Assembly: GCA_037444185.1 (NCBI GenBank) | Contig: JBBIMW010000054.1 | Location: 1-11,634 of the forward strand | Reading direction: 5' to 3' | Source of the DNA: JAILZP01 sp037444185 | GTDB lineage: Bacteria > Bacillota > Desulfotomaculia > Desulfotomaculales > Desulfocucumaceae | DNA length: 11,634 nucleotides | The notes under the pieces: generated by a model | What the model was told of the DNA's origin: nothing | Database searches by the model: none | What the model saw: only the letters and a program-made list of their open reading frames with translations | Shown: piece by piece, positions 6,213 to 11,634 of the stretch | How the letters are laid out: every line of letters starts with the position of its first letter | How positions within the stretch are numbered: position 1 is the stretch's first letter | Position numbers and translations under genes: made by a program

Positions 6213-6955
6213 AGAAGGTGTTCAGCAGGCCAAAATCATTGAAGGACATGCCTTTCCATTACTGCCCCGGCTGCACCCACGGCATAGTGCACAGGCTGGT
6301 GGCCGAGGCGATTGACGAACTGGATATTTTCGGCCGGTCTGTAGCCGTGGGGCCGGTGGGGTGTTCGGTGTTCTGCTACGATTATTTTGACTGCGATGCG
6401 TATCAGGCCGCCCATGGCAGGGCGCCGGCGGTGGCCACCGGGGTTAAAAGGGTTCTCCCCGACAGGGTGGTCTTCACATACCAGGGAGACGGAGACCTGG
6501 CCGCCATAGGCACCGGCGAAATAGTGCACGCCGCCGCCAGGGGTGAAAATTTCACAGTGATATTCGTAAACAACGCCATCTACGCCATGACCGGCGGCCA
6601 GATGGCCCCCACCACGCTGCTGGGGCAGGTGACCACCACCACTCCATACGGCCGCAGCCGTGAAATAAACGGCTGCCCGGTTAAAATGAGTGAGATGCTC
6701 TCGGCGCTGGACGGGACTGCTTACGTGGCCAGGGTCTCGGCGCACAGCCCGGCAAATGTGGCCAAAGCCAAAAAAGCCGTCAAAAAGGCCTTTGAAATTC
6801 AGATGCGGGGCCTTGGATTCACCATGGTGGAGGTGCTGTCCACCTGCCCCACCAACTGGGGCCTGTCTCCACTAAAGGCGCTGCAGTGGCTGGAAGAAAA
6901 CATGATCCCCCATTATCCCCTGGGCGAGTACAAAAATCCGGCGGAGGTGGTCTGA
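6209..6955 (+). CDS. 2-oxoacid:ferredoxin oxidoreductase beta subunit (TPP-binding)
   Basis: Catalytic subunit that binds the thiamine pyrophosphate diphosphate and Mg2+. The 248-aa protein contains FHYCPGCTHG (16-25), a conserved cysteine-rich opening; GPVGCSVF; and the TPP signature beginning GDGD (93-96) and ending in VNNAIYAMTGGQMAPTT (120-136). YVARVSAH and the STCPTNWG segment near the C-terminus are typical of Kor/Vor beta subunits. ATG 6209 overlaps the alpha-subunit stop, and the gamma ATG follows this stop directly. Substrate choice (branched-chain 2-oxoacid or 2-oxoglutarate) rests mainly on the alpha subunit. Confidence 0.93.
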   Translation: MKKVFSRPKSLKDMPFHYCPGCTHGIVHRLVAEAIDELDIFGRSVAVGPVGCSVFCYDYFDCDAYQAAHGRAPAVATGVKRVLPDRVVFTYQGDGDLAAIGTGEIVHAAARGENFTVIFVNNAIYAMTGGQMAPTTLLGQVTTTTPYGRSREINGCPVKMSEMLSALDGTAYVARVSAHSPANVAKAKKAVKKAFEIQMRGLGFTMVEVLSTCPTNWGLSPLKALQWLEENMIPHYPLGEYKNPAEVV

Positions 6956-7573
6956 ATGTTTGAAGCGGTACTGATTGCGGGCTTCGGGGGGCAGGGTGTG
7001 CTGTCCACCGGGCAGCTGCTGGCCCACGCCGGAATGACGGAGGGTATGAACGTGTCCTGGATACCTTCCTACGGCCCGGAAATGCGGGGCGGCACAGCCA
7101 ACTGCGGTGTGACCATATCCACCAGGCCCATCAGCTCACCCCTGGTGAGCGAGCCCACGGTGCTCATCGCCATGAACAGGCCGTCACTGGAAAAGTTTGA
7201 AAACAGCGTGGTCGCGGGAGGAATAATATTCGTCAACAGCTCCCTCACCGGCATCAGGGCCGGCCGCGGAGATGTCAGGGCGTTCTATGTGCCGGCCAAC
7301 GAAATGGCGGAGGAATTGGGCAGCGTGAAAGTGGCCAATAATATAATATTGGGGGCCATGATTGAACTGACGGGGGTGGTAAGCCCCGGCGCGGTGGAAA
7401 AGTCCCTCAAGGAAGTGCTCCCCCCGCACCATCACAAAATGATCCCTTTAAACCTCAAGGCCCTGGATGCCGGCGCGGGCCTGGTGCGAAACAGAGGCGC
7501 CCTCTCCGCCGGCGGGGGTTTGAACTGGCCGGACCGGGGCGCGGTATCCCAACGGAACGGGGTGGGAATATGA
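6956..7573 (+). CDS. 2-oxoacid:ferredoxin oxidoreductase gamma subunit
   Basis: Gamma subunit of the same complex, needed for assembly and CoA handling. The family marks are GFGGQGVLSTGQLLAHAG (9-26) and SYGPEMRGGTANC (38-50), followed by PTVLIAMNRPSLEKF. At 205 aa it is somewhat longer than the usual 180 or so. The last 25-30 residues after LDAGAGLV are glycine- and arginine-rich and look like a lineage-specific tail. The gene starts directly after the beta stop, and its own stop overlaps the peptidase ATG (ATGA at 7570), so all four subunits are in a coupled operon ordered delta-alpha-beta-gamma. A 7-bp hairpin with a 3-nt loop (7134-7150) lies inside the gene. Confidence 0.92.
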   Translation: MFEAVLIAGFGGQGVLSTGQLLAHAGMTEGMNVSWIPSYGPEMRGGTANCGVTISTRPISSPLVSEPTVLIAMNRPSLEKFENSVVAGGIIFVNSSLTGIRAGRGDVRAFYVPANEMAEELGSVKVANNIILGAMIELTGVVSPGAVEKSLKEVLPPHHHKMIPLNLKALDAGAGLVRNRGALSAGGGLNWPDRGAVSQRNGVGI

Positions 7574-8694
7574 TCAGACTGGAAAGAATGACTGCGGAAT
7601 TCCTGGAAATGGTCAGGGTGGACAGCACCAGCGGCAAGGAAAGGGCCATGGCGGACTTGCTGAAGGCCAAGCTGGCGGTTATGGGCCTGGAGGTGTTCGA
7701 GGACGGCGCCGGCAGAAAAATAAACACCGGCACCGGGAACATCATCGCCAGAGTGCCGGGAACCGGGGGGACCGGGGAAACCCTACTGATATGCGCCCAT
7801 ATGGACACCGTGGAGCCCGGCAGGGGTGTGCGGCCGGTGGTGGCGGGGGGCGTGGTCAGGTCTTCCGGGGACACAGTGCTGGGGGGGGACGACAAGGCTG
7901 GAATAGCCATCATACTGGAAGCCCTCAGGGTGATGAAGGAAAGCGGTGTAAAACACGGAAACATAGAAGTGTTGTTTACCGTTTTCGAAGAGGGCGGACT
8001 ATTGGGCGCCAAAAACATTGATTTCAATCTGCTAAAGGCACGCTCCGGATACGTCCTGGACAGCGGAGGTCCCCCGGGTGCTGTTGTCACCAGGGCCCCC
8101 ACCCAGGACAGAATATCGGCCACTGTTTTCGGCAAATCGGCCCACGCCGGCATGTGCCCGGAAAAGGGAATAAACGCCATAGAGGTGGCCGCCAGGGCCA
8201 TCGCCGGCATGGGCCTGGGCAGGATTGACAGTGAAACCACGGCCAACATAGGCGTGATCAGCGGGGGCAAGGCCACCAATATTGTGCCCGACTCAGTGTT
8301 CATACAGGGCGAGACCAGAAGCCTGAGCAGGGAGAAAAAGGACCTCCAGACCAGGCTTATGACGGACAGGCTGCAGGAGGCCGCCGCCGGCGCCGGGGCG
8401 AGGGTGGAGGTAAAGGTGGAAAATCTTTACCGGGAATTCAATCTGAGCGACGGCCACCGGGTGGTCCGGACCGCCCTGCGGGCGGCGGAAAATCTGGGGC
8501 TGGCCCCCAGGCTGGAATCCACCGGCGGTGGCAGCGACGCCAATATTTTCAATGAAAACGGCATTTCGGCGGCCATCCTGGGCATTGCCATGCAGAACGT
8601 GCACACCGTGGAAGAATATATCAGGCTGGAGGACATGGAAACCTCCTGCCGGTATCTTATCGAAATTATAAGCACACATAACAAGGGGCTGTGA
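7570..8694 (+). CDS. M20 family metallopeptidase, PepT-like
   Basis: Probable cytosolic di-zinc aminopeptidase or tripeptidase-like hydrolase of clan MH. The 374-aa protein shows all expected ligands: H77 and D79 in CAHMDTV, D107 in LGGDDKAG, the catalytic and ligand glutamates E140-E141 in FEEGG, D164 in LDSGG, and H345 in QNVHTVEE. H192 in KSAHAGMCPEKGINA marks the dimerisation lid domain (about 180-290). These features fit the PepT-like M20 group; tripeptide specificity is not proven. It overlaps the gamma-subunit stop and probably belongs to the same transcript, which suggests peptide breakdown feeding amino acids, then 2-oxoacids, into the oxidoreductase. A nearby in-frame GTG at 8691 overlaps its stop. 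Confidence 0.92.
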   Translation: MIRLERMTAEFLEMVRVDSTSGKERAMADLLKAKLAVMGLEVFEDGAGRKINTGTGNIIARVPGTGGTGETLLICAHMDTVEPGRGVRPVVAGGVVRSSGDTVLGGDDKAGIAIILEALRVMKESGVKHGNIEVLFTVFEEGGLLGAKNIDFNLLKARSGYVLDSGGPPGAVVTRAPTQDRISATVFGKSAHAGMCPEKGINAIEVAARAIAGMGLGRIDSETTANIGVISGGKATNIVPDSVFIQGETRSLSREKKDLQTRLMTDRLQEAAAGAGARVEVKVENLYREFNLSDGHRVVRTALRAAENLGLAPRLESTGGGSDANIFNENGISAAILGIAMQNVHTVEEYIRLEDMETSCRYLIEIISTHNKGL

Positions 8695-8753
8695 CATCTG
8701 CCGGAACTCATCTATGGCGCCGCCGCAAAAATATAAACACGGGAGGAGTCAGG

Positions 8754-9866
8754 TTGATACTCTTCAGGCGGGGCGAAGTTTCCGCCGTTTGCGGCAAAAA
8801 GCTGGGGCTGACTGAAATTAAGGTGAAAATAAACGGCAGTGAGGAGATGGCAGTAAATTATCCGGCCCTCACCGGTCCCGTGGAGGCCGGCGACCGGGTG
8901 ATTCTCAACACCACCGCCGCAACCATGGGCCTGGGCACCGGCGGCTTCCACTTTGTGGCGGCGGTGGAGGGGAAAGAACCTGCGGCCCCGGCTCCCGGGG
9001 GCCACATAATGAAATTGCGCTACACCCCCTTTCAGGTCAAGGTGATGGCTGTGGAAGAGGAAGTCCACCCCGGCAACGGAATCTACCGATCCGTTGAAGA
9101 CCTGGGCGGAATGCCGGTGGTGGCGGGATCCCTGCACAGCATGCTGGCCCCGGTGGCGGCGGCGGTAAAGTACGTAGCCGGAGACGGCGTAAAACTGTTT
9201 TATCTGATGACGGACGGGGCGGCCCTGCCCATATGGTTCAGCCGCACAGTGAGGGAACTTGAGGAAAAATCGCTGATAGACGCCACCATTACCTGCGGCC
9301 ACGCCTTCGGCGGTGATTTCGAGGCCATAAATGTGTACAGCGGGCTGCTCTGGGCCAGGGCCGCCGGCGCCCACGCGGTGGTGGCCAGCATGGGGCCTGG
9401 CATCACGGGCAGCGGAACGGAATTCGGCCATACCGGCATCGAGCAGGGGGAAATAATAAATGCGGTGAACATTCTGGGGGGAGGGGCCGTGGGGGTGATC
9501 CGGGCGAGCTTTGCGGACCACCGGGGGAGGCACCGCGGAATAAGCCACCACAGCCGGACAGCCTTGGGGAAGGTGGCCCTGGCCGGCTGCACCGTTCCGG
9601 TTCCGGTCTGGAAAGGGGAAAAGAAAAAATTGATATTCAGCCAGCTGAAGGAGTCGGGCATTGCGGCCCGGCACCGGGTGGTGGAGGTGGACACCGCCAT
9701 GCTGCCCGCGATAATGGAATCCTTCGGCCTCAATGTAACCACCATGGGCCGGTCCTTAAGCGATGACCCGGATTTTTTCCACGCCGCCGGGGCGGCCGGC
9801 ATTTACACCGCCGGACTGCTCAATGCCGGCATTGCCATGAATCCCGGCCCCGCCGCGCGACAGTGA
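8754..9866 (+). CDS. DUF3866 family protein
   Basis: Conserved Firmicute protein of unknown function, recognised from its motif set rather than a search. It has an N-terminal beta-rich part (LFRRGEVSAVC, AGDRVILNTTAATMGLGTGG, GGHIMKLRYTPFQ). This is followed by a larger domain with VVAGSLHSMLAPVAAA, LMTDGAALPIWFS, TCGHAFGGDFEAINVYSGL, GPGITGSGTEFGHTG and ADHRGRHRGISHHSRTALG. Several conserved His, Asp and Gly positions hint at an enzyme, but no reaction can be named. The TTG 8754 start is chosen because GGAGG (8742-8746) lies 7 nt upstream and homologues begin near this point; a longer GTG 8691 overlaps the peptidase stop. It has no signal peptide or clear membrane segment. Its stop overlaps the next gene's GTG. 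Confidence 0.82.
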   Translation: MILFRRGEVSAVCGKKLGLTEIKVKINGSEEMAVNYPALTGPVEAGDRVILNTTAATMGLGTGGFHFVAAVEGKEPAAPAPGGHIMKLRYTPFQVKVMAVEEEVHPGNGIYRSVEDLGGMPVVAGSLHSMLAPVAAAVKYVAGDGVKLFYLMTDGAALPIWFSRTVRELEEKSLIDATITCGHAFGGDFEAINVYSGLLWARAAGAHAVVASMGPGITGSGTEFGHTGIEQGEIINAVNILGGGAVGVIRASFADHRGRHRGISHHSRTALGKVALAGCTVPVPVWKGEKKKLIFSQLKESGIAARHRVVEVDTAMLPAIMESFGLNVTTMGRSLSDDPDFFHAAGAAGIYTAGLLNAGIAMNPGPAARQ

Positions 9867-10534
9867 AACCGAGGGAAATTATAGTCACCGCCGACGCCAG
9901 CGGGGCCTCCCGGGCCGGTTTCCGGGGACTGGTGGTGGTGGTGGTGGACGTAATAGACTTTTCCACCAGCATGGAAGCGGCTCTGGATGCCGGGGCGGCC
10001 GCCATTTTCGGAGCTGCGCCGGATCAGTGCAGGGCCCCGGCGGAAACGGACCCCTTCGCCATGGGGGTGATGGCCGGAAGGGAGGCCCTCGGGCTTGGAA
10101 CGGGAGTGGTGGTGCTGGCGGAACCCCGGGTGGGGGGGGACCCAGAAAGGCGGGGCGGAGTGTCCAGGGCCCTGTCCGGAATAAAATTCGCCGGCGCCGC
10201 TGTGGAGGCGGTAATTCCCAACCTGGGGGCGGAAGTCCCCAGGTTGGCGGAGTTATCCGGCAGGGTGGTGCTGGGTGTGTCCGGGTCCGGCGGAACGGCC
10301 TTCGATGCCGCGGTCAGGGCCGGTGCCCCGGCGGTGCTGACCGGAACGGTGGCCCGCACTCTGGCGAAGAAGGGAGCCGCCCCGGCGGAGGAGGCGGCCC
10401 GCAGGGCCATCGGCCGGGCGAAGCGGCTGAACGCCGGAATAGCGGTGGTGGCCGCCGGCGGCAGTTCCATGGAGGACCTGCTGGCGGCGGAATACATCTA
10501 CAAAAAAATACTGGAACTTGGCAATAGCTTTTAA
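9863..10534 (+). CDS. Uncharacterised protein, diverged ComB-like (2-phosphosulfolactate phosphatase fold)
   Basis: No firm functional assignment. The 223-aa protein resembles ComB in layout. A first block, VVVDVIDFSTSMEAALDAGA (26-45), matches the ComB start VIDVLRASST with its acidic residue. A second block, GVSGSGGTAFDAAVRAGAPA (138-157), sits where ComB has TTTNGTKA. An AEPRVGG segment lies where ComB has the GER loop. The altered second motif (GSGGT instead of NGT) and the weak middle suggest a changed substrate or lost phosphatase activity. The sequence is rich in Ala, Gly and Val, with no membrane helix. GTG 9863 overlaps the DUF3866 stop, making it the last gene of the coupled operon. 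The reading frame contains a six-copy TGG repeat (9930-9947) and a strong inverted repeat (10218-10247). Confidence 0.65.
   Translation: MKPREIIVTADASGASRAGFRGLVVVVVDVIDFSTSMEAALDAGAAAIFGAAPDQCRAPAETDPFAMGVMAGREALGLGTGVVVLAEPRVGGDPERRGGVSRALSGIKFAGAAVEAVIPNLGAEVPRLAELSGRVVLGVSGSGGTAFDAAVRAGAPAVLTGTVARTLAKKGAAPAEEAARRAIGRAKRLNAGIAVVAAGGSSMEDLLAAEYIYKKILELGNSF
9930..9947 (+). repeat. (TGG)6 trinucleotide repeat in the ComB-like gene
   Basis: Six perfect copies of TGG, read in frame as consecutive GTG valine codons, build the beta-strand LVVVVVVDV just before the first conserved motif. Copy changes would add or remove valines without shifting the frame. Confidence 0.7.
10218..10247 (+). repeat. 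Strong intragenic stem-loop inside the ComB-like gene
   Basis: CCAACCTGGGG (10218-10228) pairs perfectly over 11 bp with CCCCAGGTTGG (10237-10247) around the 8-nt loop GCGGAAGT. It is translated through (PNLGAEVPRLAE). There is no T-run, so it is not a standard intrinsic terminator. Its stem and loop sizes nearly match those of the stem-loop in steA. Confidence 0.8.
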
Positions 10535-10545
10535 ATAAGGCTAAT

Positions 10546-10586
10546 TTTGCTTTTACGGGAAGCAAAGCGTAATAATGGTCTTCCCG
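10546..10586 (+). promoter_or_regulatory. Two overlapping, mutually exclusive hairpins in the spoIIM leader
   Basis: TTTGCTT (10546-10552) can pair with AAGCAAA (10560-10566). CGGGAAG (10556-10562) can instead pair with CTTCCCG (10580-10586). The two share bases 10560-10562 and cannot form together. They lie between the ComB-like stop and the spoIIM ribosome binding site (GGGGGGAG, about 10616-10623). A direct repeat TAATAAT (10570-10576 and 10590-10596) flanks the second arm. Neither stem has a T-run. A sigma-E promoter is expected from Bacillus spoIIM, but no clear match was found. Confidence 0.35.
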
Positions 10587-10629
10587 GCCTAATAATATAT
10601 ATGGACAGGTACCCCTGGGGGGAGATTTA

Positions 10630-11286
10630 ATGTACGCTTACGAAAGAAGGCAGCCGGCCGGTTTGGCCTCATTGCCGGCGGGAAGCTGGCCCGCATGTCT
10701 TTTGGTGCTGCTCGTCCTGTCCGGCGGCCTGCTGGCTGGGGCCATGTACGCAGGCAGGCTGGACTACTCGAAATCGGCGGAACTCAGCTTTTACATAAAG
10801 AGTCTTTTACACAAGGCCGGGGAAACCAATTTCGAATCCTTCAGCATGGCCAGAAGCGCCATGATCAACAACACAATTACGGTGGCCTCCATATATGTAT
10901 TGGGGCTTACCATTATCGGCATGCCCGTGACACTGGCCATACTGTTCGCCAGAGGGTTCGCCATCGGTTTTGCATCGGGATTTTTAACCAGGGACCTGTC
11001 CCTGGGCGGTGTTCTGCTGACAGCGGCGGCCATTTTACCCCACAATTTGTTCTACATTCCGGCAATTTGCATTGGAACCGCCTATTCACTGATATTTTCA
11101 ACGGTTCTCCTGAAAAGATACTTCGACACAAGTATAAAGATCTGGCCCGGCTTCCTCAAATACACGGCGGTCATGTCGGCGGTTCTGATGATTTCCCTGG
11201 GCGCCGGGCTGATCGAGGGATATGTGACCCCGTATTTTACAAAAGCAGCCGCAGAAGCCATATCCTCCGGATATAACATGAAGTGA
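10630..11286 (+). CDS. spoIIM: Stage II sporulation protein M (SpoIIM)
   Basis: Mother-cell membrane protein that, with SpoIID and SpoIIP, drives septal peptidoglycan thinning and engulfment during sporulation. The 218-aa protein has an N-terminal membrane anchor (about 22-42), a short external segment, and then four further hydrophobic stretches. Recognisable family blocks are ARSAMINNTITVASIYVLGL (74-93), followed by ARGFAIGFASGFL and ILPHNLFYIPAICIGTAYSL. The start is ATG 10630, with a G-rich ribosome binding site ending 6 nt upstream. It is probably transcribed on its own promoter in the mother cell, with the small downstream gene cotranscribed, since that GTG overlaps this stop. Confidence 0.93.
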   Translation: MYAYERRQPAGLASLPAGSWPACLLVLLVLSGGLLAGAMYAGRLDYSKSAELSFYIKSLLHKAGETNFESFSMARSAMINNTITVASIYVLGLTIIGMPVTLAILFARGFAIGFASGFLTRDLSLGGVLLTAAAILPHNLFYIPAICIGTAYSLIFSTVLLKRYFDTSIKIWPGFLKYTAVMSAVLMISLGAGLIEGYVTPYFTKAAAEAISSGYNMK

Positions 11287-11537
11287 CGCGGGTGACGAAA
11301 TTGTTCATTTTCATCGAGGTCAGAAAAAAGTTTGCGGCTGCCTTTAAATTGTTGCTGGCCCTGGCCATACTGGTCATACTGGCTGTTCAGCTGGCAGGGG
11401 CGATTGGGGACGCCGCTGATTATTACCGCCGCTGGCTCAACAGGGACAACCCCCACGGCAGTCCAATGAAAGTTTTCGGGGGGCCGGGCCACCCTGCGGC
11501 AAGCGGCGAAAATTCAGACTTCAGTCATCCGGCATGA
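11283..11537 (+). CDS. Small membrane protein, DUF4227-like (YqzK-type)
   Basis: An 84-aa protein with one membrane helix (about 20-42, LLLALAILVILAVQLAGAI) preceded by a basic segment (EVRKKF), so the C-terminus is probably outside. After the helix, ADYYRRWLNRDNPHGSPMKVF fits the DUF4227 pattern of a YxRY-like stretch followed by P-G-x-(A/P)-(V/M)-K-V. In Bacillus and relatives a DUF4227 gene (yqzK) lies near spoIIM and ahead of xerD, which agrees with the position here. GTG 11283 overlaps the spoIIM stop; GTG 11292 is an alternative start. The function of the family is unknown. The assignment rests on a weak motif plus synteny. Confidence 0.65.
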   Translation: MTRVTKLFIFIEVRKKFAAAFKLLLALAILVILAVQLAGAIGDAADYYRRWLNRDNPHGSPMKVFGGPGHPAASGENSDFSHPA

Positions 11538-11634
11538 GACGTCGGAATAAAGGTTCGGGTAACTTTGCCTGGGAGTCTAACTCGAGTTTGACACCCAACC
11601 CATAAACTTTCCCGGAAAATCAAGGCCTCCCGGG
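11538..11634 (+). other. Non-coding end of the window
   Basis: No coding start is seen in these 97 bp. TTGACA at 11588-11593 is a perfect sigma-A -35 hexamer but lacks a credible -10 at 16-18 nt. AACTCGAGTT (11579-11588) is a 10-bp palindrome. CCCGG (11611-11615) can pair with CCGGG at the very edge; whether a T-run follows cannot be seen. Confidence 0.4.

Noticed and set aside
7761..7781. Short ACCGGGG-type tandem repeats in the peptidase gene, considered as CRISPR-like or regulatory repeats
   Set aside because: Only two imperfect copies, in coding sequence, explained by Thr-Gly codons; no spacer structure.
7455..8303. Minus-strand open frame (282 aa) opposite the M20 peptidase
   Set aside because: Ser/Pro-rich translation typical of a reverse shadow; the + strand frame has all the metal ligands.
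8712..9674. Minus-strand open frame (320 aa) opposite DUF3866
   Set aside because: Antisense shadow of a conserved gene, low-complexity composition, no ribosome binding site or known motif.
10546..10567. Rho-independent terminator after the ComB-like gene
   Set aside because: The stem is AT-containing, with a 7-nt loop, and is followed by GCGTAATAATGG rather than a T-run.
11588..11593. Promoter based on the perfect TTGACA hexamer
   Set aside because: No acceptable -10 at 16-18 nt spacing and no gene start follows within the window.

Overview
The window looks like chromosomal DNA from an anaerobic, endospore-forming Firmicute of the Peptococcaceae/Pelotomaculaceae/Desulfotomaculum type. The reasons are an intact spo0A, a spoIIM, a ferredoxin-dependent 2-oxoacid oxidoreductase operon, GC-rich coding DNA with strong GGAGG-type ribosome binding sites, and frequent GTG and TTG starts. 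All genes I accept are on the + strand. The taxonomic placement is inferred from gene content and order and was not checked by a search.

Layout. (1) 1-141: AT-rich spo0A leader with a sigma-H-like promoter overlapping a possible 0A box. (2) 142-912: spo0A, closed by an intrinsic terminator at 970-994. (3) 1143-1961: a PAS-GGDEF diguanylate cyclase. (4) 2024-4756: an envelope/division block of SteA, an eroded remnant of its usual partner SteB, a family 2 glycosyltransferase and a MraY/WecA-like phosphoglycosyl transferase. (5) 4928-10534: a tightly packed operon. It holds the ferredoxin (delta), alpha (VorB), TPP-binding (beta) and gamma subunits of a 2-oxoacid:ferredoxin oxidoreductase, then a PepT-like M20 peptidase, a DUF3866 protein and a diverged ComB-like protein. 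Most junctions overlap or abut (ATGA, GTGA, or stop followed directly by ATG). (6) 10630-11537: spoIIM and a small DUF4227-like membrane protein, the start of a syntenic block that in many Firmicutes continues to xerD.

How the genes fit together. The two ends carry sporulation functions (the master regulator and a mother-cell engulfment protein). The middle couples envelope assembly to a catabolic operon that plausibly takes peptides or amino acids to branched-chain 2-oxoacids, and these to acyl-CoA plus reduced ferredoxin. I see no tRNA, rRNA, CRISPR array, IS element or phage gene.

The most notable observation is at the steA-steB junction. SteA loses its C-terminal tail, and only scraps of the SteB C-terminus remain, in two reading frames, up to the glycosyltransferase start. 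Secondary points are two strong intragenic hairpins of matching geometry (2731-2758 and 10218-10247), mutually exclusive hairpins ahead of spoIIM, and the uncharacterised DUF3866/ComB-like pair. I found no convincing wholly new system.
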